Shown in pieces: positions 34,791 through 46,939 of a stretch of 64,000 nt of DNA. How positions within the stretch are numbered: the stretch's first letter is position 1; each line of letters starts with the position of its first letter. Position numbers and translations under genes: made by a program. The DNA lies in assembly GCA_011799875.1 (NCBI GenBank), contig CM022297.1:72243868-72307867 (forward strand), written 5' to 3'. Origin of the DNA: Thinopyrum elongatum. Taxonomy: Eukaryota; Streptophyta; Magnoliopsida; Poales; Poaceae. The notes below the pieces were generated by a model. It made no database searches. It saw only the letters and a program-made list of their open reading frames with translations, and was not told where the DNA came from.

Positions 34791-34798
34791 CTTATATG
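34791..34798 (-). promoter_or_regulatory. TATA-like box upstream of the E2 aORF
   Basis: On the minus strand the sequence reads CCCATATAAGGCCG. A start about 25-30 bases downstream would fall near 34765, inside the first ATG candidate and well before the second ATG at 34678, favouring the latter. This is inferred from spacing only. Confidence 0.35.
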
Positions 34799-35204
34799 GG
34801 CCTATTTTCGAGTGACTGACTCATGGGCCCAAGCAATCTTGTCAAATCCCGCAACAGTCGCGCGCCCGATTCGTGGTGAAAAAGGCAGCACAAAAATCGA
34901 GGCGTCCCTATCTGATCACTCCAATTACTGCGGCACGCTCCGTCCTGCGCGCTTCCCCAAAATTTCGAATCCCGTGAGGTCCGGGGACTACAAAGCAACC
35001 AATCGCACCGAAGATTTCGTTCCATGTCGACACTCGAAGATTGGCAGTATAGTTCACTCGACGACGACCTCTGAATGGACCAAGGCGACTGAAACCAGAT
35101 TGAAACTTCAACGTGACTTGCAGACCCTGATGAAATACATCCGAAGTATGGAATCGAGTCGGAGTCAGCTTCAACTCTTTCTTCACTCGGTCCTCAATCC
35201 ATTC

Positions 35205-35213
35205 GGGGGCGAA
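35205..35213 (+). other. Polypurine tract of E2
   Basis: GGGGGCGAA immediately before the TG of the 3' LTR, the expected place for the plus-strand primer. It is short and interrupted by one C. Confidence 0.5.
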
Positions 35214-35812
35214 TGACGACGACATGTACCTAGGGTAAGATCATAGGCCTGACCTAGACACCCTACCCAAGGACACTGCCCTAGAGTCAGAGACATTCAA
35301 AATGCAACAGAAGAAACCGAATAAATTCACCTTGGAGTGTAATCCACTCGACCAGTTATGTCACTCGGATACCCCAATTCCACTCGACCAAGATGAAGTC
35401 ACTCGACCGTACAAAAAAACCACTTGGAGCACGGAAGACCTAAAGTCACACAGGATGGCAACGGTCAGGCGTTTACTCTGTAGTCTTAAAGATCATTTAT
35501 AGCTCTTTATGGCTAGCGTTACCAGTAACGCCCTGTCTTAATGAACATTGAACCCTGTGTAACATGGGACGGCTGGGGTCCTGGCGCACTCTATATAAGC
35601 CACCCCCTTCCACTGGCACAAGGGTTCGGACCCCCTGTAACTTTCACGCATAATCCAGTCGACCAAGCCTCCGGGCACCGAGACGTAGGGCTGTTAGTTC
35701 CTCCGAGAAGGGCCTGAACTCGTACATCTTGCGTGCACAACCTCACCGTAGCTAGGATCCTGCCTCCTCCTACGTACCCCCTATTCTTACTGTCAGACTT
35801 AGTCCCACGACA
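35214..35812 (+). repeat. E2 3' LTR, unit 1
   Basis: TGACGACGACATG to CCCACGACA, 599 bp, TATATAA at 35592-35598. It is followed by the CCCCC target duplication and directly by E1 gag sequence (TTGATGTCGAGGCGCTCCC). Confidence 0.95.
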
Positions 35813-38093
35813 CCCCCCCCCTTGATGTCGAGGCGCTCCCTATTCGCGGGGCGGCGCACTTCCGTGCGAGTGCCTGTGGCGTCCTCCTGCGGCAGCCGTC
35901 GACTCAGTACCGGTCGGCTCCGACGGCGTTTTCCTTCATCGCTGCGCGTCACCGCAAGCGATCCGGTTCGCTCGCGGCTCCAGAGGTGGGTGAAACACGC
36001 AGTGGCCCGTCAGTCGGCCGCTCCTCAGATCGCGGCAATTGAGCCCGACGAGTCCCTCTATGGTCTTTTTGATCTGTCGGCTGGCCACTCGGACACGCTT
36101 TCCGAGTGTGAAAGCAACGATCCTGCGGCTGAGGTCCTCATGGTCGGCCCCCAGCGTAGCCCACCAGGATTCCCCCGCGGCGGCGGCGGAAGCGATGGCC
36201 CGTCGCACGACGAAGACGAATACTACCCGCAAGCCCTCACTGCGGAGCAAAGAGAAGAGCTGCGGCGCAGAGATGAATAGGCTCTCCAGACCCCCATCAT
36301 AGGGGAGACTCCCGAAGCCTAGGCTTTGGAGGCTGCGTGTGTAGCCACTCTGGCTGAACATGCACGTCTAGAGAATCCCCAGAAGTCACTCGACGACCGC
36401 GCTCACAGATGATTCCCCAGTTCCAGTCGACGGCAGCGACAATTGTTCCCAACTGGATCTCAAGATGAGTGTCAGGTATACCGCACTCCCATCCAGAATG
36501 TTGTAGCAGTCGTGCGTATTGCGGATTCAATCCAACCATCCCGTTCCGAGGCTGGGAGAGGCCTAGAGCAGATTCGGACATTGCTCAGGGCGGCTGGAGA
36601 ACAGAATTCAGCCGTTTCTCAGTTGCGCAACAGGATTCACAACAGGTCCGTCAGGGCGGACACGGTTCAGTCGGCCCATAGCCCAAGATCGCCTCCGCAG
36701 CGTGAAGATCGTGGTTATCGCCAGGACCAGTACCTAGATCGAGGCCACGGGCAGTTTAACCCTCGATATCACCGTGACAACCGCCGTCGAGTGCCCACAC
36801 CCCCTTCGAGGGGTGGTTCATACACGCCCCGGCGGTATGACGACAGGCGCCCGTACGGTGACGAGCAGAGGATTCCAGTCGACCCCCGAGAGCTCGGGTT
36901 TGATGCAAGGTCAGTCCTTGTGTAGGACCTGGTTGACAGAGGAAGGGCTAACCAAGAAGGTTTGGACAGAGATCACCCGAGTGGAAGCAGAGCATTCGTC
37001 TCTGGCCCCGAGTGTTTTAGTAGAGCCATTCGAGCTACAGAGATTCCTCCCAACTTCAGGTTGGCTGCAGGGGTGAGCAAGTTTACTGGCGAGTCGAAGC
37101 CAGTCACATGGCTAGAAGATTACCGAGTGGCTGTGCAGATTGATGGAGGCAATGAGGAAGTGGCCATGAAGCACCTCCCCTTGATGCTTGAAGGCTTGGC
37201 CAGAGCATGATTGAACCAGTTGGCTCCCGCTAGTATATATTGTTGGGAAGATTTGGCCCCTAGTGTTTATCAAAACATTTGAAGGCACTTGCAAGCGACC
37301 TGATAGACTGACTGAATTGCAGCATTGCGTCCAGAAGCCGAGTGAAACTTTGAGAGATTACATCCAGCGTTGGACCACACTTCATCATGTGGTAGAGAAT
37401 GTTTCAAAACACCAAGTAGTTTGCGTCTTCAAGGAAGGCATCAGATACAGAGAGCTCATTCTGAAGTTTGGTCGCTCCGGGGACATGACTCTGAACCGTA
37501 TGATGGAGATAGCCACTTGGTACGCAAATGGCGAAGAAGAGGACCGACTCCGCAGTGGCAAAGGGAAGGCTACAGATCCTGACACCGGCGGCGGAAATCC
37601 CAGTCGGAAGCAAAAGCGTAAAGCCGAGGCCACTGGTCAGACGGAAGCAACAGTAGTGACACCCCAAGGCAAGTTCAAAGGAAAGCCCAAAGGGTCGTGG
37701 ATACCCAAAAAGATGAAAGATCAGTCGGGCCAGGACGTCCTAGACCTTCCGTGTGCCATCCACACGAAGAAGGATGAGGAGGGTAATCTGATTTTACCCA
37801 AACATACCACTCGACGGTGCAGGTTCCTTATTAAGCAGTTCCGTGAGGGTTAGCAGAGTGAGAAAGGTTCTGACAAAGATGAAGATGAAGAAAAGGCAGA
37901 GGATTACCCGAAAGTCAATGCTACTTTGGTGATTTTTGTTGATGTTGAGAGCAAAAGTCGACTGAAAGTTATCAACGGAGAGGTGAACATGGTTGCTCCA
38001 GCAACTACAACATACCTCAAGTGGTCAAAGACTCCTATCACCTTCGACTAGTCGGATCACCCAGCTCACGTTGCTACCCCTGGGCGGCAGGCT
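35813..38093 (+). pseudogene. E1 gag continuation, unit 1
   Basis: The frame interrupted at 22702 resumes here, after the duplicated CCCCC. It is colinear with E2 gag: Gly-rich N-terminus (EPDESLYGLFDLSAG), Arg/Tyr/Asp-rich middle, and Retrotrans_gag domain at about 37010-37540 (FRLAAGVSKFTGESKPVTWL, ETLRDYIQRWTTLHH), then the Lys-rich linker and the Cys/His cluster (CAIHTKKDEEGN, KHTTRRC). Decay is heavier than in E2: in-frame TAG at 36278 and 36923, TGA at 37208, a +1 frameshift near 37255, and TAG at about 37851 and 38049. Confidence 0.88.
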
Positions 38094-41000
38094 TTGGTGG
38101 TCGACCCAGTCGTCGGAGGCACTCGGTTGCGTAAAGTTCTCATGGATGGTGGCAGTGGTTTGAACATTCTGTATGCTGAGACCCTCCAGGGGATGGGCAT
38201 TCCAATGTCCCGACTCAGTGAAAGCAACATGCAGTTCCACGGAGCCATCCCAGGGAAGAAGGCGAAATCACTCGGACAGATCGCTCTGGATGTGGTGTTT
38301 GGTGATTCAAAGAATTTTCGCAAGGAAAAGTTGACGTTTGAAGTGGTGGATTTTCACAGTGCCTATCACGCTATTCTGGGCAGACCAGCATATGCACGTT
38401 TCATGGCCCACCCATGTTACGTATACCTTAAGCTGAAGTTGCCCGGACCCAAAGGAGTGATTACCATCACCGGAAATAGGCAGAGAGCTGAGGAATGCCT
38501 CCAGAAGGGATCCAAGATTGCCGATGAGCAGATGGCAGTGGTAGAGCTGGAAGAGTACAAGAAAAATGCTGACCCGAGTGATTTGCTCCGTTCCAAGAAG
38601 CCTGCTTCTGAATCCGCATTTCAGTCAGTTAGCGAGAGGAAACCAGTTCACATCCACCCGGAGGATCCCACAGCTGCTCCGACCCACATCTCAATGACAC
38701 TCGACAGCAAATAGGAAGCCGCGCTCATCCTGTTCCTCCATGAGAACTGGGACATCTTCGCATGGAAGCCATCAGACATGCCAGGTGTACCCAGGGGGCT
38801 GGCTGAGCACCGTTTGCGTGTCGACTCCAAGGCCAAACCTGTCAAAGAACATCTCCGTCGTTCCGCCGCGGAGAAGAGGAAAGCGATTGGTGAGGAAGTG
38901 GCTCGGCTCCTGGCAGCTGAGTTCATACGCGAGATATACCACTCCGAGTGGCTCGCCAACGTCGTCATGGTCCCTAAGAAGGATAATTCACTCCGCATGT
39001 GCATCGACTTCAAGCATATCCATCGGGCCTGCCCAAAAGATCATTTTCCGCTCCCTCGCATCGATCAGATAGTCGACTCAACTGCAGGTTGTGAGCATTT
39101 GTCTTTTCTGGATGCGTATCTTCGAATGAAACGCCCCATGCGTGTGCATGACGTTCACAAGCGCACAGGTTGTCTCGCTGCACTAAGTCGGTTCATTTCT
39201 CGTCTCGGTGAAAAGGCACTGCCTCTTTACCGACCGATGAAAAAGTTCGATAAGTTTGAGTGGACTCCCGAAGCCGAAGCAGCGTTTGTGGAGCTCAAAG
39301 CCCTGCTTTCCACCCAGCCGGTGCTTGTTGCTCTGAACAGCAAAGAGCCTCTACTCTTATACATAGCAGCTACTGGTCAGGTTGTCAGCACAGTGCTCGC
39401 AGTTGAACGAGAAGAAGAAGGCAAAGCTTACAAAGTTCAATGGCCAGTGTACTATATCTCTGAAGTTCTGACCCCGTCCAAGCAAAGGTATCCGCATTAT
39501 CAGAAGCTTGTTTACGGAATTTACTTGACTGCGAAGAAAGTCACGCACTATTTCCAAGACCACTCGGTTTCAGTCGTCAGTGACGCTCCATTGTCTGAAA
39601 TCATGAACAATCGAGATGCGACTGGTGGAGTGGCTAAGTGGGCAATTGAACTCCTTCCACTCGACATTAAATTTGAAGCGAAGAAGGCGATCAAATCTCA
39701 AGCGCTCGCAGATTTCTTGACCGAGTGGATTGAACAGCAACAGCCGATTCAAGTTCAGTCGGAACACTGGACAATGTTTTTTGATGGATCCAAGATGCTC
39801 AATGGCTCCGGTGCTGGAGTGGTTCTGGTATCCCCAAGAGGTGATCATCTCAGTTGTGTCCTCTAGATTCACTTTGATTCCTCCAATAATGAAGCTGAGT
39901 ACGAAGCACTGCTTTATGGGCTACGTATGGCCATCTCACTCGGCATCCATCGCCTAATGGTGTACGGCGACTCGGATTTGGTGGTCAACCAAGTGACGAA
40001 GGACTGGGATGTCAGAAACCCAACCATGACAGGATATTGCAATGCTGTGAGGAAGCTAGAGAAAAAATTCGAGGGCTTGGAACTTCACCACATTCCCCGA
40101 ATAAAAAATCAAGTTGATGATGACCTGGCAAAATTTGGTTCCACTCGGAAGCCTATTCCCAGCAATGTGTTCCTTGAGCATCTCCATTCCCCGTCAGTAC
40201 AAGAGGATCCTTTCACTGAAGAACCTCCCCAAGCAATAAGTCCTACTGATCCGACTGAAATCGAGATCCCTGCTGTTATCGACTTGGTTATGGAGATCCT
40301 GGTGATTACCCCTGACTGGACAGTGCCTTACATTGCATATTTGCTCAAGCAAGAACTACCAGAGGATGAGGTTGAGGCACGTTAGATTGTCCGCAGATCC
40401 AAGGCTTTCATAGTGATAGGTGGACAACTTTACAGGGAAAGTGTCATTGGCGTAGCTCAACGATGTATTTCCCCAGAAGAAGGTCAACTGATTTTGGAAG
40501 AGATCCACTCGGGGACCTGTGGCATCATGCGTCCTCTCGGACAATTGTGACCAAAGCATACTGAGCCGGGTTTTACTGGCCACGGGCCAATGAAGCTGCA
40601 AAGGAAATGGTACAGCGATGTGAAGGGTGTCAGTTCTACGCAAACATGTCTCATAAGCCCGCATCTGTTCTGAAGACCATTCCACTCGTCTGGCCATTCA
40701 CTGTATGGGGATTGGACATGATTGGGCCCCTCAGGACCGATAGGAGTGGCTTCACTCATCTGCTCGTAGCAGTCGACAAATTCACCAAGTGGATTGAAGC
40801 CAAGCCTATTAAGAAGTTGGATTCAAGAACGGCCATTAAGTTCTTGAAAGAATTGATATTCAGATATGGAGTTCCTCATAGTATTATCACAGATAATGGT
40901 TCAAACTTCGATTCGGAAGAATTCAGAAACTTCTGCGCCACCCAAGGCACTCGGGTAGACTACGCATCCGTTGCGCACCCACAGTCGAATGGACAAGCTG

Positions 41001-41548
41001 AGAGGGCGAATGGTCTTATCCTCCAAGGATTGAAACCCAGACTCATGCGTGATCTGGAACATGCAGCTCGAGCCTAGGTGACCGAACTGCCATCTGTCCT
41101 ATGGGGTTTGAGGACGACTCCAAATCGGTCGACTGATCGCACCCCTTTCTTCATGGTGTATGGAGCTGAAGCCGTGCTGCCGAGTGATCTCTTCCACAAT
41201 TCACCCCGAGTGGAACTATATTCGGAAGCGGAGGCGGAGCAGGCATGGTAGGACGCCATTGATTTATTGGAAGAGGAGCGCGAGATGGCCCTGATTCGGT
41301 CGACTGTCTATCAGCAAGATCTTCGTCGATTCCACGCCAGGAACGTCAGAGGTCGAGCATTTCAAGAAGGAGATCTTGTGCTCCGAGTGGATCAACAGCG
41401 ACCCCACAAGCTTGCCCCCGCATGGGAAGGCCCCTTCATTGTCACCAAGGTGCTACACAACGGGGCCTACCACCTCTACAACCTCGCGAAGAAGATCAAC
41501 GAGCCACACTCCTGGAATGCAGATCTTCTCCGATGATTTTATACCTAA
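38094..41548 (+). pseudogene. E1 pol, unit 1, with in-frame deletion of the RT core
   Basis: Protease (VLMDGGSGLNI, about 38139) and the start of RT (CIDFKHIHRACPKDHFPLPR, LSFLDAY) are followed directly by the post-RT sequence (RMKRPMRVHDV). Relative to E2, 378 bp (126 codons) are missing at about 39120, in frame, removing the fingers-palm region and the catalytic YxDD box. RNase H, the second RNase H (from about 39775) and integrase follow. The shared TAG of the PR-RT linker is at 38712-38714. Other stops are TAG at 39865, 40383, 41075 and 41249 and TGA at 41534. A 1-bp deletion near 40524 shifts the frame at the integrase zinc finger. Confidence 0.9.
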
Positions 41549-41654
41549 TACTTGGAACGTCGAGATGTAATAAGTGCACTTTTTTAGATTGTTTATCCAG
41601 ACATGACTCCCACAGTCCTATGACGATTTCTCTCGCATAAGTGTGTGTTCAAAA

Positions 41655-42612
41655 CCCCCAGCGGGTGACTTAGTTGTGAAACCTGTTTTCGCCTAAGTTA
41701 AAAATTACTCCGAGTGAGAGCATCCCTCCCACTCGGAGGCTTAGCCGCGAGCCAGTTCTCGCCTAAGTTAAAAACTACTCCGAGTGAGAGCATCCCTCCC
41801 ACTCGGGGGCTTAGCCACGAGCCAATCCTCGCCTAAGTTAAAAATCTTCTCCGAGTGAGAGCATCCCTCCCACTCGGGGGCTTAGCCGCGAGCCAGTCCT
41901 CGCCTAAGTTAAAAATCTTCTCCGAGTGAGAGCATCCCTCCCACTCGGGGGCTTAGCCGTGAGCTAGTCCTCGCCTAAGTTAAAAATCTACTCTGAGTGA
42001 GAGCATCCCTCCCACTCGGAGGCTTAGCCGCGAGCCCGTCCTCGCATAAGTTAAAAACTACTTCGAGTGAGAGCATCCCTCCCACTCGGGGGCTTAGCCG
42101 CGAGCCAGTCCTCGCCTAAGTTAAAAACCTTCTCCGAGTGTGAGCATCCCTCCCACTCGGGGGCTTAGCCGCAAGCCAGTCCTTGCCTAAGTTAAAAATC
42201 TACTCGAGTGAGAGCATCCTCCCACTCGGGGCTTAGCCGTAACCCGTTCTCGCCTAAGTTAAATATTATCAGAGTGAGAGCATCCTCCATGGGGGCTTAG
42301 CGGGAGCCCGTTCTCGCCTAAGTTAAAAACTACTCCGAGTGAGAGCATCCCTCCCACTCGGGGGCTTAGCCGCAAGCCAATCCTCGCCAGAGTTAAAAAT
42401 CTACTCCGAGTGAGAGCATCGCTCACACTCAGGGGCTTAGCCATGAGCCCACTCTCGCCTAAGTTAAAAACTACTCCGAGTGAGAGCATCCCTACCACTC
42501 GGGGGCTTAGCCGCGAGCCCGTTCTCGCCTAAGTTAAAAAATACTCCGAGTGAGAGCATCCCTCCCACTCGGGGGCTTAGCCGCAAGCCCGTTCTCACCT
42601 AAGTTAAAAAAT
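41655..42612. repeat. E1 hairpin-monomer array, unit 1
   Basis: About thirteen ~70-bp monomers of the E1 type without an assembly gap, the best complete example of this array. A few monomers near 42205-42300 are shortened or mutated. The first monomer-like unit carries GAAACCTGTTTTC in the second stem position, as in unit 0. It ends before the aORF 3' end. Confidence 0.92.
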
Positions 42613-42774
42613 TCGTTCGCTCGGAACACGCAATAAACTGGAAAGTAATATTTGGATAAATCCATCAAGTTCAGAAACGAAAGCGAAAGTACTCGGGTAC
42701 CAGGCCCGAATGAGTGTAACGCTTACAGGATCACTCGGCATTCCGAGGCAAATAAGTTTTGGTCATAAAGTTTT

Positions 42775-45700
42775 TCACTCGGCAGGAGGACTCGCCGGCT
42801 CGACAAAGGTGTCCAGGTCAATACCATCTGCGATCCGAGTGGCTACATCAATGAAGGTCGCTATGAAACTTTCAAATTGGAGCTTCTTCGTGTTTGCCAC
42901 CTGGAGAGCCTTCAGCTTGTCTTCCCTCGCTTCCTTGCCATGGACACGGACAAGTGAGAGCGCCACATCGGCTCCACAGCGGGCAGCTGATTTCTTCCAT
43001 GCTTGCACTCGACCAGGGATTTCATTGAGCCGAGTCATCAGTGATTCAAGGTCGTTTTGAAGCGTATCCTTTGGCCACAGCTCCTTGTCTATCTTTGTCA
43101 GTGCAACCTTCAGTCGAGCGACATACCCCAAGACGTTGTCAACGCGAGCTTCAAGTCACAGCACATTCATAGCAGCAGCATCACCAACGAGTGATTTGGT
43201 GGGGTCCAGACCTGGCTCGATCCGTTCTGTTTCTTGCTCGAAGTTCTGGCAGAATTCTGTACAGAGAAGAAAAAAGGCGAATGAGTTGGCAATGGTATTG
43301 CTTTCGGAAAAATTTCAAGAGTCCACTCGGACGGAAAAAGTTACCTTCAAGCATGATGTACATCTTTTTCGCAAGATTCCTCAAGTACTCCTCCAGCTCG
43401 TCCCTCTTTCGAGTGAGCTGGTCCACCTTGTCGGTCAGAACGACTTTCTCTTCCTTAAGCTGAGCAGCTTCCTTCTTCACCTCCTCAACGGTAGTCTTTA
43501 GGTCCGCATTTTCTTCTTCGTGCTTTCCGACTGAAGCTAGTTTCTTCTCAGCCGCTTCAGTCTTTTCTCGAGCCACCTTCTGCGCTCCTGCGAGTTCATT
43601 GTCCTTCCTCTCTAGTGCCTGCTTCATAGTGTCTAAAGAAATAATATTCTTCAATCGCACTTGGAGTTGACGGTTCTCACTACGCACATCTATTCGAGTG
43701 GAGTTCACTCGGTTCAAAGGATAGAAAGAAAAAGTGACAAAGCACACAGTCAGCGAAGTGTTACCTCCCATGGACTTCACTTCATCCTGAGCCTGCTTCA
43801 AGTTCTTCTTGGCAAGTTCTAAATCCAGTTGGAGTTGGATCTTCTCCTTCTCCAGAGCAACATACTGAGTCCCAAGTTCGCAAGATTTCTGAGATTGACA
43901 AAAAGACGACTCAGTCGATGAAGAGAAAGATTTTCAAAAGTATTTCTTCTACTTCCGAGTGTAGAAGAGCAAATCCAGATCGCTACTGTCAAAAGAGTTC
44001 CAAGACCCCCACCGAATCAAACATTCGGCGGTGGTCTCGGGGACTACACCCAGTGGGTGCACTCAGTGTGCCCCCACTAGATCAGTTTCCCACCCAGCCC
44101 GACCCGATCGGATGAAGCAAAGAGTCTCAAGCAAAGATGTTCTAAGACCCCTGCCGAATCAAACATTTGACAGCGGTCTCGGGGACTACACCCAGTGGGT
44201 GCACTCAGTGTGCCCCCACTGGATCAGTTTTTCCACTCGGTACGGCCCGACCGATTTGAGTGGAAGAATGAAAAAAAACCAAGCAAGCACATTCTCAGAC
44301 CCCCGCCGAATCAAAAATTCGACGATGGTCTCGGGGACTACACCCAGTGGGTGCACTCAGCGTGCCCCCACTGGATCAGTTTTTCCACTCGGCCTCAGCC
44401 TGACTGGTCCCAGTGAAGAACATCAGAATGCAAATTTGCGACCAAGTAAGCACTAGGTCAAGAACACCCAGTGGGTGTATAAAATCAAGACGGACAAGAC
44501 GAAATTCAATCAGAAGTCAACTTAGAATCGTACTTACTCGGACATTGGCTTGAAGGGCCGAACTGGCGTCGTACGCAGACTTGCTAGCTTCATACACTTC
44601 CTTCAGGCGCTGCATCATCAGCCCAGCTTGAATCATAGCCTCCTTGCTAGCTCCGGTCTGGTCCTCTGGGACGTGATGCAGAGTGAACATGCTTGACGCA
44701 GGAATCAGTGATGCAGATGGAGGGGTCAGCACTTGCGATTGTCCAGTTGGACCCGAGGCAGGAGCAGTCGACACCAAAGGCTGAGCAGTCGACAGAGGAG
44801 CGGCGAAAGAAACACCAGCTCGAGACGAACCGCCCGACTCTTGGGATGCCTGGCCTGAAGGCACTCTTTTAGCAAGGCTTTGTGAGGTAGTCGAGGTCCT
44901 GCCTTTTCCTCCTGTACTCTTCGGAGGCTCTTCCTCGTCATCATCTAGGAGCTGGATGACATCTATGGGCACTACGTTCAGTTGACAGTAAGATTCCAAT
45001 CAACCATCAAGACAGTTAGCGAGATAGAGCAGAATGGAAGTTGGTCATACCTGCCCGAGAGGTGGCTACGTCCGCAGTATCCGCGTCTGCGCGCTCGTCA
45101 TCAATCTCCATATGGGATGTAGCAGAGGTAGCAGCCCTGAGGTTCAGAATTCCACTCGGTCAGCAAAAACTTGAAGATCTGCAAGAGTAAGACAGAAAAT
45201 GAAACGATCTACAACGAAAACACTTATGTCGAAGCGATAGGCACAGCAACCTTGATCCTGGGCAGAGCCTTCTGAGGCTTGGGTGGAACAATTTTGGCTT
45301 GCTTGGCAGTCTTCTCAGTCAGGTCAGGGGTCGGCGTCCGAGTGCGCTTCTGGTTTCTTGCACTCGGCACCGCGGCCTTACCATGGACAACCGCAGGGTC
45401 TTGGGTCTACTTGGTACGGCGCTCGGTGCGTGGTGGCGAGTCGACCTCTTCACTATCATCAGAGTCATCGCTTTCGTCTTCACTGTCGTCGGCATACTCA
45501 ATGTCAGCGGTCCCGCCCTCGCTGTCCACTCCTCCGATGAATTGTTCCCCGTTCGGCACGGGCGAGTACATCTTCGTAAATGCCTGCAAGACACAAATTA
45601 CAAAGATCAGTCGGTTTCCAATACAGTGGCATATCGAAAACAGAGAAAATCCACTCGACAAGATATGTCTCACCTCTCCGGGTAGATGTTCAGCATCAAA

Positions 45701-46039
45701 AGGCAAAATCCGTTTTGCTCCGCGGGGATTGTCTCGGGCTCCGGTGATGCTCCTAAGCCACTGGGCCACAACCTCCTCGCTGACTTCTTCTGGATGGGTC
45801 CGTGCAGTGTCGTCTGCACCCGAGTACAACCACATGGGATGATCGCGCGCTTGCAAAGGTTGGATGCGTCGACTGAGAAACGCCTCCACCAGATCCAAGC
45901 CTGTCACTCCAGCCCGGATCAGCTCAACGACTGCTTCGACCAAAATCCCAACCTCGCCCTTCTCCTCCTCATCTACAGTCAACGAACGAGGGGCGTGGAG
46001 TCTCTCCAGAGAGAAAGGGGGAAGACCAGTACACTGTCC
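42775..46039 (-). pseudogene. E1 antisense accessory gene (aORF), unit 1, 5'-truncated
   Basis: Seven exons: 46039-45674 (partial), 45583-45228, 45136-45051, 44971-44538, 43888-43765, 43707-43345 and 43256-42775. The coiled-coil exon 6 is fully open, with heptad-like Glu/Lys/Leu residues (EEVKKEAAQLKEEKVVL), unlike unit 0. Exon 7 has TGA for CGA at about 43155, and exon 2 has a TAG at about 45410 (CTAC for CTGC). The first exon stops at 46039, at the same base where unit 0 stops, so the truncation predates or coincides with the tandem duplication. The missing N-terminal part corresponds to the PF04195 core seen in E2. Confidence 0.82.
43998..44420. repeat. Three hairpin repeats inside intron 4 of the E1 aORF (unit 1)
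   Basis: Same arrangement as 11353-11775: GCCGAAT/ATTCGGC stem-loop, GGGGACTACACCC, then a CAGTGGG/CCCACT palindrome, three times. The first and second units keep ACACCCAGTGGGTG where unit 0 has ACACCTAGTGGGTG, so the small palindrome is better preserved here. Confidence 0.85.
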
Positions 46040-46420
46040 GTGTGTAGTGCACAAGTGTGTGCACGGTCATTTGTTTTTTGAAATGTGTGTGCACGGTCAT
46101 TGACTCAGCGCCGTGTGGCGCGATCAATGCGTACTCACGAGTATAGATCGTAAATGAATGTGGAATGTGATTCTATTTTGAAATAATGTGTTATGAAATT
46201 CCCATCTATGTGAATCTCCATGACATCAAAGTAGTGGCGGATCTAGAATTGCACTACAGAGGGTGCCACTTATTATTTTTAGGCACAGCTCAAAATTTAA
46301 ATGTAATGCAAACATCACAAATTCAAATATTGCAACAATTATGAAACTGTCAAAAACATACATGTAGTTACCCTGGTACATGTTTTTTCTTTTCTGCAAC
46401 TCAAAAGGGAGCTTTATTAA
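46040..46420. other. Tandem-unit junction and LINE 3' flank, unit 2
   Basis: Same as 13396-13778, with the 17-bp direct repeat. The 20-bp palindrome of unit 1 is replaced by ATTGCACTACAGAGGGTG. No gene seen. Confidence 0.55.
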
Positions 46421-46932
46421 TTAGGTAATAGTTATACAATCGCTTGCCGGCAAGCTACTCAGAGTATTTGGAGGTTCGTGCAACCACAAACCGATGTCGA
46501 GCTCCACTCTCGACATACAAGCTAAATGATTTGCAAACCTATTCTGTAAACGTCCAACATGATGACAATCAAGCTCCCTCTCCTTCATCAACTCCTTGAT
46601 CTCATTCACAAGATGGCTCAAGTATGATCTATCAGCATCTGGACACTTTAGCATCTCCACAATTGCTGCATAGTCAGACTGAATGACCAGAGGTAGTGAT
46701 GTGTACTCCAACGCCGCTCTGAGGCCTTCCCATGTTGCCATGCACTCTGCCTCCCAAGCATCAGTGCAGTGCGGAATAAACCGGCACGACGAGACAACAT
46801 GCCATCCTTTGCTATCTCTCACAACCATGCAACCCCCCGCATTATGATCATCTGCATGATAAGACCCTTCCAGAGAAACGGCAAATATCCCTTCGGAGGA
46901 GGAGGCCATGGTGTTGGCTCATGTACCCAAGC
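46421..46932 (-). pseudogene. LINE RNase H-like fragment, unit 2
   Basis: 162-codon open stretch (46421-46909) with the same motifs as the unit-1 copy (AGGCMVVRDSKGW, EAECMATWEGLRAAL). The upstream WVHEP/WPPPP part is frameshifted. Too short to be a functional LINE. Confidence 0.65.
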
Positions 46933-46939
46933 CTCTCGG

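Larger units (their letters stand above)
22703..35812 (+). mobile_element. Complete E2 Tat-type Gypsy retrotransposon nested in E1 gag
   Basis: 13110 bp with two 599-bp LTRs (22703-23301 and 35214-35812), TG...CA ends and the target duplication CCCCC (22698-22702 and 35813-35817). Order: LTR, primer-binding site, gag, PR, RT, RNase H, second RNase H, integrase, hairpin array, antisense spliced gene, LTR. The second RNase H plus an accessory gene 3' of pol is the layout known for the Tat lineage. By eye the LTRs differ at about 25 of 599 positions (about 4%), so the insertion is old enough to have decayed. Multiple stops make it non-autonomous today. Confidence 0.95.
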
